A DNA stretch of 64,000 nucleotides from JAWXBR01 sp034440235. GTDB lineage: Bacteria > Bacteroidota > Ignavibacteria > Kapaibacteriales > Kapaibacteriaceae. The translations under genes and the position numbers were made by a program. The DNA is taken from the NCBI GenBank assembly GCA_034440235.1, contig JAWXBR010000062.1, forward strand, positions 43,601 to 107,600. The letters run 5' to 3'. Numbering within the stretch: the first letter of the stretch is position 1; every line of letters begins with the position of its first letter. Below are positions 51,841-59,909 of this stretch, piece after piece. Below the pieces are notes generated by a model that did not search any database, was not told the DNA's origin, and saw only the letters and a list, made by a program, of their open reading frames with translations.

Positions 51841-52773
51841 ATGCGTCGGGTATTGATCTTTGGTGTTGTGACAGTACTGGGCCTGGCTTGGCTCACGATA
51901 CGTCCCCTGCTGCACGACCGCTCGCTCGGCAGCGAGGAAAATCCTGTGCGTATCATGCTTACGCCCTCGGTCGACGCCCGCACGATCATCCGAAACGGCG
52001 ATTCACTGGCAAGCTTTATACAGCAACGCACAGGCTATAACGTGCGCGTAACGGTACCGAGCGACTATATCACCGTCGTAGAAGCCTTTGGTACCGGACG
52101 TGCCGATGTGGCAATCATGAACACGTTCTCGTACCTTCTGGCACACGCCAAGTATGGTGCAAATGCCCGTCTGCGTGTTGTTCGCAGGCAGGGAGAACTC
52201 ACCTATCGCGGAGAGTTCATCGTCAGGGACGATAGTGGTATTAACTCGATACGCGAGCTGCACGGTCGGTCTATAGCCTACGTGGACCCTTCCTCGACCT
52301 CGGGCTACATCTACCCGAAAGAAATGCTTCGTAGTGCAGGGGTCGTTCCGAAGGAAGAGATGTTTGCGAAGGGACACAATCAGGTTGTGCTGAAGGTGTA
52401 CCAGGGTGATGTTGATGCAGGTGCTGTGTTTTATTCTCCACCCGACACACTAACCGGAGAACTGCTCGACGCTCGTTGTAAAATCGTGAACGAACACCCA
52501 GACGTATTTCAGAAAGTGCGTGTTCTTGCACTTACGCAAGAAATCCCGAACGATCCTGTTGTTGTGCGCGCAGACCTTCCAAAGGATATGCAGGATAACA
52601 TTGTTGCGGCCCTGTTGGAATTTCAAGCAACAGAAGCAGGTAAACGAGCGCTAAATGCTATTGCGAGCGTAGAAGGCTTTGTTGTTACATCAAACGATGC
52701 CTACAACGACGTGCGACGCCTCGTCGAGCGCTATGGCATCGATCTCGAGGCGTCGCTTAAAAAGAAAAGGTAG
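51841..52773 (+). CDS. phnD: PhnD-like phosphate/phosphonate substrate-binding protein
   Basis: A 310-residue periplasmic binding protein. An uncleaved-looking membrane anchor at residues 4-22 has no lipobox cysteine. The body has the PhnD pattern LASFIQQRTGYNVRVTVPSDY, EAFGTGRADVAIMNTFSYLLA, LHGRSIAYVDPSSTSGYIYP and HNQVVLKVYQGDVDAGAVF. It most likely feeds PhnE-PhnC, encoded 36 kb away; it stands alone here between sucC and the DUF948 gene. Confidence 0.87.
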   Translation: MRRVLIFGVVTVLGLAWLTIRPLLHDRSLGSEENPVRIMLTPSVDARTIIRNGDSLASFIQQRTGYNVRVTVPSDYITVVEAFGTGRADVAIMNTFSYLLAHAKYGANARLRVVRRQGELTYRGEFIVRDDSGINSIRELHGRSIAYVDPSSTSGYIYPKEMLRSAGVVPKEEMFAKGHNQVVLKVYQGDVDAGAVFYSPPDTLTGELLDARCKIVNEHPDVFQKVRVLALTQEIPNDPVVVRADLPKDMQDNIVAALLEFQATEAGKRALNAIASVEGFVVTSNDAYNDVRRLVERYGIDLEASLKKKR

Positions 52774-52808
52774 GTTTTGGCAATCCGCACGTTTCGTCTC
52801 TACGACTG

Positions 52809-52865
52809 TCTAGGGTGCGAAGAGCTTTCCAACCCGCAAAGAGCTTTCTATCGTGCAAAAAGCTT
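52809..52865. repeat. Three 19-nt tandem copies across the DUF948-gene stop codon
   Basis: Units 52809-52827, 52828-52846 and 52847-52865 all end in GCTT and read GCRAAGAGCTT or a close variant. The last contains the gene's final codons KLFAR and its TAG stop (complement of 52848-52850). Confidence 0.8.
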
Positions 52866-53258
52866 ACGAGCAAACGTACTGATGCCCTTCATGGCTCCGT
52901 TAACAACGCTTGTTACGTCCTCTAGCGGGCCTTGAATGCGGCTCAGTACCGATTGTTCGAACCGACGAATGTCTTCGGCAATCGCGATAAACGTATCTGC
53001 ACCTTGACCAATTTTCTCTAGCTCGATGTCTGCCTGTTCGAACGTATTCGATGCATGGTAGAGCATTGTTTTTGCTTCGTCGAGAACAGGCAACAGCTTG
53101 GATTTTATTTCCTGGACATCACGTCCAGCAGTATCCATAATAACAACCGTTCGCTGGACCTGTTTTCTTAAATCGATAATCCACATCGTTGCTACAACAC
53201 ATAGAACGGTTACTGCAACTAGGGCAATTACGCAGAAGATGAGCAGTATTGGATCCAT
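52848..53258 (-). CDS. DUF948-like membrane protein
   Basis: A 136-residue protein. The N-terminal helix LLIFCVIALVAVTVLCVVATMWI anchors a long amphipathic helical region (VQEIKSKLLPVLDEAKTMLYHASNTFEQADIELEKI), the pattern of DUF948 proteins often paired with YtxH proteins, as here (stop and start are 2 nt apart). The role is unknown, perhaps in general stress. The C-terminus FARKLFAR is itself repetitive and is echoed by the 19-nt repeats after the stop. Confidence 0.7.
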   Translation of the reverse strand: MDPILLIFCVIALVAVTVLCVVATMWIIDLRKQVQRTVVIMDTAGRDVQEIKSKLLPVLDEAKTMLYHASNTFEQADIELEKIGQGADTFIAIAEDIRRFEQSVLSRIQGPLEDVTSVVNGAMKGISTFARKLFAR

Positions 53259-53260
53259 GG

Positions 53261-53665
53261 TTACTTCAACTCAGAACGAAACGCGTCAGCACCGGCCTTA
53301 GCTGCGTCTGCAACCTTGTTCGAACCCGCTTGCACTGTATCGCGCAGTTGTTGTGCACGACCTTTAGCATCGCGAAGAACCTGATCTGCATTCGACAGCA
53401 GCGATTCGGCCTGATCCTTTGCGCTGCGAATCATGCGCTCAGCTTTTTCGCGACCTTCGTTGATAAAGTCTTCGAGATTCTCTTGCTCTTTGCGGAAATA
53501 CTTCGACGCTTTGTCGTAGATCTCTTCGCTGCGTTCAGCGATATCGCCACGAAGCTCACGTCCGCTTTTTGGAGCAAGTAACAATGCTACGATTGTTCCA
53601 ACTGCACCACCTACAACGGCCCCGATAACGAGTCCCTTCGTGTAGGCACCTTGTTGTCTGTTCAT
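53261..53665 (-). CDS. YtxH domain protein
   Basis: About 134 residues. A glycine-rich membrane helix (GLVIGAVVGGAVGTIVALLLAP) is followed by the YtxH motif KSGRELRGDI and a long, alanine/lysine-rich helix resembling late-embryogenesis-like stress proteins (ADAAKAGADAFRSEL). Start at 53665 is chosen; Mets at 53677 and 53701 are alternatives. It forms a unit with the DUF948 gene and follows kdsC after a short gap. Confidence 0.8.
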   Translation of the reverse strand: MNRQQGAYTKGLVIGAVVGGAVGTIVALLLAPKSGRELRGDIAERSEEIYDKASKYFRKEQENLEDFINEGREKAERMIRSAKDQAESLLSNADQVLRDAKGRAQQLRDTVQAGSNKVADAAKAGADAFRSELK

Positions 53666-53706
53666 TTCATCCTCCATGGTATTTGTTTCTAGTGTGTTCA
53701 TTCTAT

Positions 53707-54222
53707 TTACCAGTTTTCAGATAAGGTGATGGCCTTACCCTGTCTCGTCAAAATAAATTCTGCAAACTCCCTCACGGCTCCATTGCCGCCGAACGCAGTA
53801 CAGACAACGTCGGCAATTTGTTTCACGGCTGCAACAGCATCGCCAGGGCAGGCTGTTACTCCACATCGCTTCATGACGTGAATGTCATTGACATCGTCGC
53901 CAATGTACGCCATGCGGTTCAAGGGTATCGACAGCCGTGCTGACAGTTCGTTGAGTGCCGCAGTTTTATCGTGTGATCCAAGGATTACATCCTCTATCTG
54001 CAATTTCTGCGCACGCTTCAGAACAATCTCCGATTGCTCTGCAGTAATGATTGCCGGACGTATCTGTCCGCGTCGTAACAGATTGATTCCCATGCCATCG
54101 CGTGTATTGAAACGCTTAAGTTCTTCTCCCCGAACGGAATAAAACATGGCTCCATCGGTTAGCGTGCCGTCAACATCCATAACGAAGACTTCAATAAGTC
54201 TGACTCTTTCATCGAGATTCAC
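53707..54222 (-). CDS. kdsC: 3-deoxy-D-manno-octulosonate 8-phosphate phosphatase (KdsC-type HAD)
   Basis: A 171-residue capless HAD phosphatase with VFVMDVDGTLTDG, the KdsC-specific FNTRDGMGINLLRR, IITAEQSEIVLKRA, and YIGDDVNDIHVMK. It dephosphorylates KDO-8-phosphate in lipopolysaccharide synthesis, evidence for an LPS outer membrane. The start is GTG 54222. It is divergent from prmA (69-nt gap). Confidence 0.88.
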   Translation of the reverse strand: MNLDERVRLIEVFVMDVDGTLTDGAMFYSVRGEELKRFNTRDGMGINLLRRGQIRPAIITAEQSEIVLKRAQKLQIEDVILGSHDKTAALNELSARLSIPLNRMAYIGDDVNDIHVMKRCGVTACPGDAVAAVKQIADVVCTAFGGNGAVREFAEFILTRQGKAITLSENW

Positions 54223-54291
54223 GTGACACCCCTGTCATAGTTTGGGCGGCAAAGTACGAATGATGCCTCATGGTGTTGTAATCTTGTGCCC

Positions 54292-55134
54292 ATGCCAACC
54301 AATTATGTTCTCATTACGTTCGCCCTTCCAGAAGAGCAGAACGACCTCGCTATGGGCGTTTTGTCCGCCTATCCACTCATCGGCGTCGAGGAAGGCGTTG
54401 ACGTCATTACTGCTTGCTTCGATCAAGATCTATGGCAGGATGAATGGGCCACCCAGATCCCGGCTGATCTTAAGGAGATGGGAATCACGACCTCGGTGGT
54501 TCACCAAGACGTCATTCCGGAGCAGAACTGGAACGCCGAATGGGAGCAAAGCATCGACCCTGTGGTTGTAAACGAGCGCATCACGATCGTCCCTGAATGG
54601 CGAGTAGACGAGGTCGATGCACCGTTGAAATTAATCATCACTCCGAAGATGTCGTTTGGTACCGGACACCATGCAACCACCCGCATGATGTGTATTCTGG
54701 TCGAAAAGTATGTGAAAAGGGGCGACGCATGGGTCGACGTCGGCACCGGTACAGGCGTCCTTGCAATTCTCGCAGCGAAACTCGGTGCTCGCGAAGTATT
54801 TGCATTTGATAACAACGAATGGTCGATCGATAATGCACGTGAAAACATCGATCGCAATGACGTAACTGCGCAGATCAGGCTCGAACAGGCAACACTGCAA
54901 GACATGCAATTACCACACTGTGACGGTATCGCTGCAAATCTGTACCGACACCTCGTTATTCCCTACGCATCTGCTTTTGTGAGCGCAGTACGTCCTGGCG
55001 GTACGATTCTCGTATCCGGCATCCTCAAGTATGATGCACAAGAAGTAACCGAGCCATTCCTCGCACTAGGCTGCACCCTTCTTGAGACCCTTACCGAAAC
55101 AGAGTGGTGTGCTATTGCCTTAAGGGTACCGTGA
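54292..55134 (+). CDS. prmA: Ribosomal protein L11 methyltransferase
   Basis: A 280-residue SAM-dependent methyltransferase. The N-terminal substrate domain is followed by KMSFGTGHHATTRMM, WVDVGTGTGVLAILAAKLGA (SAM site), AFDNNEWSIDNARENI and ANLYRHLVI in place of the usual NIL catalytic-loop motif. It trimethylates ribosomal protein L11. ATG 54292 is chosen over GTG 54286; a near -7 element TAATCTTG lies five bases before that ATG. It overlaps the following small gene as GTGA. Confidence 0.87.
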   Translation: MPTNYVLITFALPEEQNDLAMGVLSAYPLIGVEEGVDVITACFDQDLWQDEWATQIPADLKEMGITTSVVHQDVIPEQNWNAEWEQSIDPVVVNERITIVPEWRVDEVDAPLKLIITPKMSFGTGHHATTRMMCILVEKYVKRGDAWVDVGTGTGVLAILAAKLGAREVFAFDNNEWSIDNARENIDRNDVTAQIRLEQATLQDMQLPHCDGIAANLYRHLVIPYASAFVSAVRPGGTILVSGILKYDAQEVTEPFLALGCTLLETLTETEWCAIALRVP

Positions 55135-55340
55135 TCACGGACCCGCCAGTGCCCGATAAACGGAACAAGCGCATTGTGATAACAACAATGACAATTGCGT
55201 TTGCAGTGACGTTCTTTTTTCTCGTCGGGAGAGGTTCGACGTGTGAGCGTTACGAGAGAAAGATGGAGGGTCAGACCCTCATGCGTAATTACATCGACAG
55301 CATGAGAATGGAATCGGATAAGAAAAAGTCTAAAGAGTAG
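55131..55340 (+). CDS. Small single-pass membrane protein, unknown
   Basis: About 69 residues starting at GTG 55131, overlapping the prmA stop (GTGA). One membrane helix (IVITTMTIAFAVTFFFLVG) sits between a basic N-terminus and a charged C-terminal tail ending MESDKKKSKE. I recognise no family. Its last 25 nt and stop are duplicated in tandem (55316-55373). Confidence 0.5.
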   Translation: MITDPPVPDKRNKRIVITTMTIAFAVTFFFLVGRGSTCERYERKMEGQTLMRNYIDSMRMESDKKKSKE

Positions 55341-55373
55341 CGAGGGATAAGAAGAAGTCTAAAGAATAACGAC
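55316..55373. repeat. 29-nt tandem duplication across the small-membrane-protein stop codon
   Basis: Units 55316-55344 and 55345-55373 match at about 25 of 29 positions; both carry GGATAAGAA and GTCTAAAGA. The TAG stop of the first unit corresponds to TAA in the second. Confidence 0.8.
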
Positions 55374-55390
55374 GAACTGCACTGCGAGTG

Positions 55391-55798
55391 CTAGTTATAC
55401 CAGTACTGCTGTCCGAAATAGTATACATCGTAACCATTTCTACCTTGTGTCACAAATGCAACGTCGCGTTGCGAACGACGTTCCAGATGGTCGCGCGCAT
55501 CGTCCTCAGAAATCTCAGCAAATCGAGCCAGATCTCCAACAACCACACGTCCCCCATTCGAACGTATAAGTGCTCTTACGATGCTGTCGACACGTGACCG
55601 CTCTGACCGGAATTCCTTCAGGCTTGACACAAGCAGCCATCCACCACCACACATGTGCAGTGATGCGAGTACCATGCAGGTAAGCACGTCTTGAAAAGTA
55701 GCATCTCCACGATACCAGCCTGCTCCCCCAAAAAGGAAGTACACAAGACTGAAGATCGTAACCATGCTTCCGAGCAGATATTTGATCCGGTACATCAT
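55391..55798 (-). CDS. Membrane protein with winged-helix-like C-terminal domain, unknown
   Basis: A 135-residue protein. Two N-terminal membrane helices (YLLGSMVTIFSLVYFLFGG and DVLTCMVLASLHMCGGGWLLV) are followed by a cytoplasmic domain of about 75 residues with SRVDSIVRALIRSNGGRVVVGDLARFAEISEDDARDHLERRSQ, which looks like a winged helix-turn-helix. It may sense membrane state or simply bind protein. It is divergent from mfd. Confidence 0.6.
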   Translation of the reverse strand: MMYRIKYLLGSMVTIFSLVYFLFGGAGWYRGDATFQDVLTCMVLASLHMCGGGWLLVSSLKEFRSERSRVDSIVRALIRSNGGRVVVGDLARFAEISEDDARDHLERRSQRDVAFVTQGRNGYDVYYFGQQYWYN

Positions 55799-55834
55799 AG
55801 ATACGCCTCAAACTTACAACGAGAATTCACTCCG

Positions 55835-55842
55835 TAACTTTG
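55835..55842 (+). promoter_or_regulatory. TAACTTTG -7 element for mfd
   Basis: It fits TAnnTTTG and lies 24 nt before the GTG start of mfd, in the divergent gap. Confidence 0.45.
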
Positions 55843-55866
55843 TGTTACAACAGCCTCCCCTAACCC

Positions 55867-58800
55867 GTGCACTCCATACAAACCGATTATAGTCGCCTGC
55901 TTCGCGCTCTTGCAGGTTCGCCGCAAGTTCTTCAGACAGCTGCTGCATTGACACAGGGAACGTCTGTAAGTGTCAAATCACTTCATGGTTCGGCCCTGTC
56001 TGTATTTGTGGCTTCTGTGTGGAGCATGGGGAATGCCGCATTCGTCGTCGTTACGCCCGACGATCGTTCGTGTTCCGAGATAACGCACGATCTGGGCATT
56101 CTTGTAGGAATTGACAATGTAGCAAGCATGCTTGCCGATGTGCGCCACAGTGCCGTTCAGACAGCCAATGCCATTCGACACGAACATGTAGACGCTCTTC
56201 AGCGATTCGGAGGGCACGCACGGTTGCTTCTTGTTGTGTCAGCGCCAGTGCTCACCTACCGCATTCCGTCGCAGGCTGACATGTCCACCGCATCTGTATC
56301 GTTAACGACGGGACAAACCGTCGACTTCGATGCGTTTGTCACCGAGCGATTGCTTCAGGGCTTTGAGCGAACAGACTACGTAGCAAAACCTGGTGACATT
56401 GCAGTACGTGGTGGAATCGTCGATCTTTTTCCAGGTGGCTGGGATAATCCTATCCGTCTTGAGTTCTGGGGTGATGCGCTCGAATCGATTCGCGAATTCG
56501 AACCAATGTCGCAGCGTTCAATACGCGAGCATCGTGATGTGCGCTTTCTCGGCCGCATTTTTCATCACGACGATGCCATCGTAACACAACACCTCATCGA
56601 TCACCTTCGAGCCGATTGCATTATCGTGCGAGACCAGGCCGAGGTGATCGACAGCACAGTGCATAGCCTAGATGAGTCTATCGATCTTTCGTTGCTTTCA
56701 TCACGTCCGTCACTTTCGATAAACTCCATTGGCGAACCCACGATTTCGATGAAGTCTAATGCGCAGCCGCCTTTCGCTGCAAGTATCGAGCAATTGTTAC
56801 GGACGTTCAGAACGCTCGACAATAAGGGCGTCGAGGTTTTTATGGGCGCAGACGGACAACAGAATGTGCGCCGTATTCGCGAATTGTGCGAAGCTGTAGC
56901 TGAACAGATCGAAGAGGACAATACGGGATCTGCCGTTACTCTTCAGCGTGCACTCGATGACGTGCGATGGGTGTCGACGACACTTTCAAACGGCTTTGTG
57001 TGGGATGACTTTCAGATTGCGTGTTTTACCGAACACGAGGTATTTGCGCGCCAACGTGCGCAGGCCCGAGTTCGAAAAAGTAGCGGTGGAATTTCGATGC
57101 GCGAATTGCATCAGTTGCATCGCGGCGAGTATGTGGTGCACGCCGACAAAGGCATTGGACGTTTCGAAGCTCTCGAGACCATTCAAATCGGAGGCAGCGC
57201 GCAAGAATGCGTGCGTGTTGCATTTGACGGTGGCGACCTGCTCTACGTACACCTCAACTACATTCATAAGCTCAGCAAGTTTGCCGCTGAGGAGGGGGCT
57301 GTCCCCAAGCTCTCCAAGCTTGGGTCCGGGGAATGGGAACGCAAGAAGGCGCGCGCCAAGAAACGCATCAAGGACATTGCTCGAGAGCTTATTGCACTCT
57401 ATGCAAAGCGCAAGGCGCAGCCTGGTTTTGCATTCGGTCCGGACACCGTTTGGCAGAAAGAATTCGAATCGTCGTTCCAATACGAAGACACACCAGACCA
57501 GGCGCGAGCAACTTCTGACATCAAGGGCGACATGGAGCTTGCCACTCCAATGGATCGACTCATTTGCGGTGACGTTGGATTCGGCAAAACAGAGGTTGCA
57601 ATTCGAGCTGCCTTCAAGGCAGCTCAGTCGGGTAAACAGGTTGCAGTCCTCGTCCCTACAACCATTCTCGCGCAACAGCACTTTCTAACCTTTTCCGATA
57701 GGTTGCATCGGTACCCCGTGAAGATCGCAGTGCTCTCACGCTTCAAGAGCAAGGCAGAACAAAAGGTCGTGCTTGAGCAGCTCGAAAAGGGCAACGTCGA
57801 CATCATCATTGGCACACATCGTCTGCTCAGCAAGGATGTAGTCTTTCGAAACCTCGGGTTACTTATCGTCGACGAAGAACATCGCTTTGGTGTAGCCGCA
57901 AAAGAAAAACTGCGTGCAATCAAGGTAACCGTCGACACACTTACGCTGACTGCGACGCCAATTCCTCGGACCCTGAATTTTTCGCTCATGGGTGCGCGCG
58001 ATCTTTCGGTTATCGAAACTCCACCGCGCAATCGACTACCAATACGCACAGACATTCTTGAATGGGATGACGATGTCTTAAGTACGGCCTTGCTTCATGA
58101 ACTTGAGCGATCGGGTCAGGTATTTATCGTTACCGACCGAATAAGCGACATCGAGAAGATCAAGCGACGCGTAGAAATGCTCGTGCCTGCGTTGCGTGTT
58201 GCTATGGCGCACGGACAGATGGAAACATCCGTACTCGAAGACACAATGGAAGCGTTTCTCGAGCGCAAATACGATGTGCTTGTCGCGACGAAAATTATTG
58301 AGTCCGGACTCGACATCCCCAACGCCAACACCATCATCATCATTAACGCCGACAACTTCGGCCTGGCTGAGCTTTATCAGTTGCGTGGTCGCGTTGGACG
58401 TTCGAACATTCAAGCCTTCTGTTTTCTTGTCATCCCCCCAGTGCATACGCTTTCGCGCACATCACTGCGCCGGTTGCAGGCTCTCGAAGAATTCACAGAC
58501 CTAGGTAGTGGCTTCCAGCTTGCTATGCGTGACCTTGAAATTCGTGGGGCAGGCAATCTTCTTGGGGGTGAACAGAGTGGCTTCATCATGGAAATGGGAT
58601 TTGAACTCTATCAGAAAATCCTCGAAGAAGCCGTCGGTGAACTCCACGAAGAAGAATTTGGCGATCTATTCAAAGGACGTCCAACCTCTCGAGCACAATT
58701 CGCAAACGACGATGTTGCAATCGAACTCGACGTCGACGCACTTCTTCCAAAGTCGTACATTCCAACCGACACTGACCGATACGACGCTTATAAACGACTT

Positions 58801-59217
58801 TACAATGCCGATAACGACCTCGAAGTCGACACCGTCTTCGGGGAATTGCGCGATCGTTTTGGTGCCCTTCCACAGGAAGGCGAAGAACTGCACTTTGCTG
58901 TCCGACTGCGTATTGCCGCCCTGCCACTCGGATTTGTTCGAATCGCCCTTAAAGAAACCACGTTGTTACTCGAACTGCCACCCGATTCCCAAGCCGCTTA
59001 CTACGAACGTGCCTTCCCTCGCCTACTGGCCGCAATCACTGCTATGCCCAATGCACGCTTCACACAAAACGGAAAACGCCTCTTTGTAAACGTCGAACTC
59101 GGCCGCAGAGAAGAAGCAGTTGCTGTTCTTCATCAACTCACAGAGGCTCTACATGCACCGGGCGACGAGGCTCCTTCATTAGGAGTAGAGTCTCATCCAT
59201 CGGGAGACGAGTTGTGA
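55867..59217 (+). CDS. mfd: Transcription-repair coupling factor
   Basis: An 1116-residue Mfd. The UvrB-like N-terminal region contains YVAKPGDIAVRGGIVDLFPGG. The RNA-polymerase interaction domain is marked by GEYVVHADKGIGRFEAL. The RecG-like translocase has RLICGDVGFGKTEVAIRAAF (Walker A), IVDEEHRFGV (DEEH box), TLTATPIPRTL and RGRVGRSN. The TRCF C-terminal domain follows (PKSYIPTDTDRYDAYKRL). It frees stalled RNA polymerase and recruits UvrA. The start is GTG 55867; no suitable ATG exists. The last 21-28 residues consist of 7-residue repeats (59131-59214). It overlaps tsaB as GTGA. Confidence 0.96.
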   Translation: MHSIQTDYSRLLRALAGSPQVLQTAAALTQGTSVSVKSLHGSALSVFVASVWSMGNAAFVVVTPDDRSCSEITHDLGILVGIDNVASMLADVRHSAVQTANAIRHEHVDALQRFGGHARLLLVVSAPVLTYRIPSQADMSTASVSLTTGQTVDFDAFVTERLLQGFERTDYVAKPGDIAVRGGIVDLFPGGWDNPIRLEFWGDALESIREFEPMSQRSIREHRDVRFLGRIFHHDDAIVTQHLIDHLRADCIIVRDQAEVIDSTVHSLDESIDLSLLSSRPSLSINSIGEPTISMKSNAQPPFAASIEQLLRTFRTLDNKGVEVFMGADGQQNVRRIRELCEAVAEQIEEDNTGSAVTLQRALDDVRWVSTTLSNGFVWDDFQIACFTEHEVFARQRAQARVRKSSGGISMRELHQLHRGEYVVHADKGIGRFEALETIQIGGSAQECVRVAFDGGDLLYVHLNYIHKLSKFAAEEGAVPKLSKLGSGEWERKKARAKKRIKDIARELIALYAKRKAQPGFAFGPDTVWQKEFESSFQYEDTPDQARATSDIKGDMELATPMDRLICGDVGFGKTEVAIRAAFKAAQSGKQVAVLVPTTILAQQHFLTFSDRLHRYPVKIAVLSRFKSKAEQKVVLEQLEKGNVDIIIGTHRLLSKDVVFRNLGLLIVDEEHRFGVAAKEKLRAIKVTVDTLTLTATPIPRTLNFSLMGARDLSVIETPPRNRLPIRTDILEWDDDVLSTALLHELERSGQVFIVTDRISDIEKIKRRVEMLVPALRVAMAHGQMETSVLEDTMEAFLERKYDVLVATKIIESGLDIPNANTIIIINADNFGLAELYQLRGRVGRSNIQAFCFLVIPPVHTLSRTSLRRLQALEEFTDLGSGFQLAMRDLEIRGAGNLLGGEQSGFIMEMGFELYQKILEEAVGELHEEEFGDLFKGRPTSRAQFANDDVAIELDVDALLPKSYIPTDTDRYDAYKRLYNADNDLEVDTVFGELRDRFGALPQEGEELHFAVRLRIAALPLGFVRIALKETTLLLELPPDSQAAYYERAFPRLLAAITAMPNARFTQNGKRLFVNVELGRREEAVAVLHQLTEALHAPGDEAPSLGVESHPSGDEL
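59131..59214. repeat. 21-nt tandem units at the mfd C-terminus
   Basis: Three clear 21-nt units (59152-59172, 59173-59193, 59194-59214) and a weaker fourth (59131-59151) encode HQLTEAL-HAPGDEA-PSLGVES-HPSGDEL in frame, directly before the stop. Confidence 0.7.
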
Positions 59218-59900
59218 TACGCATGTTGTCCGTCGAAACTTCGGGTGCAACATGCGGCGCTTGTATCAGCATCGACGGTGTGTTAACAAGCATGTCTGAA
59301 GTGTACCGCATAAACGTGCATGAAGAGCAACTCGAACGATGTGTTGCCAACGCTCTGGAGACTTCGGCACTGTCCATTAGCGACATCGATGTGATTGCGG
59401 TGTCAGCCGGACCCGGCTCGTTCACCGGACTCCGCATAGGTGTTTCGTTCGCTAAAGGCTTGTGTTTTGACGGCTCAATAAAGCTCCTCGGAATCGACAC
59501 GTTAGAGTCGTGTGCATGGGCTAGTCGTGAAGTGGCGATTGCTACAGGTAACACTACCATCCATTGCCTGATACCATCACACCGTGACCTCTTCTATCTA
59601 GGTTCGTACGCTGTCAGCGATAGTGGACTCATTCCTTCGCATCCCAATGCTGCACTGCTTCCTACAGATGCTGTCGTCGAGTTACTTCCGTTAGTAACGT
59701 GCCGTGAACGAATAACTGACGGTCTTTTGTGTGGTCCGGGAGCCCCTTCGCTTGCCCCATACGCCATCAGCGGTCTTACGCGATTGTCATCGCGCTTCGT
59801 TGCTCTCGCCGCGTGGAAACGTCTCGAAACGCATCCGTCTGTGTTTGACAATGCAGGCACCTTCGAACCTATGTACAGACAAGAGTGGGTGAAGCCGTAA
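59214..59900 (+). CDS. tsaB: tRNA threonylcarbamoyladenosine biosynthesis protein TsaB
   Basis: A 228-residue ASKHA-fold protein with MLSVETSGATCGACI, SAGPGSFTGLRIGVSFAKGLC and a degenerate C-terminal half, the TsaB pattern. With TsaD and TsaE it makes t6A37 on ANN-decoding tRNAs. GTG 59214 overlaps the mfd stop; ATG 59223 is equally possible. Its TAA stop is the first part of the TAAGTTTG promoter box of purB. Confidence 0.9.
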   Translation: MIRMLSVETSGATCGACISIDGVLTSMSEVYRINVHEEQLERCVANALETSALSISDIDVIAVSAGPGSFTGLRIGVSFAKGLCFDGSIKLLGIDTLESCAWASREVAIATGNTTIHCLIPSHRDLFYLGSYAVSDSGLIPSHPNAALLPTDAVVELLPLVTCRERITDGLLCGPGAPSLAPYAISGLTRLSSRFVALAAWKRLETHPSVFDNAGTFEPMYRQEWVKP

Positions 59901-59905
59901 GTTTG
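59898..59905 (+). promoter_or_regulatory. TAAGTTTG -7 element before purB
   Basis: It fits TAnnTTTG, uses the tsaB stop codon as its first three bases and lies four nucleotides before the purB ATG at 59910. Confidence 0.5.
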
Positions 59906-59909
59906 CGGC

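Noticed and set aside
56986..57681. A 231-residue minus-strand open frame inside mfd
   Set aside because: It is opposite the conserved translocase domain, has no recognisable domain and is explained by codon bias on the other strand. The same applies to long antisense frames in uvrA, dnaE and kgd.
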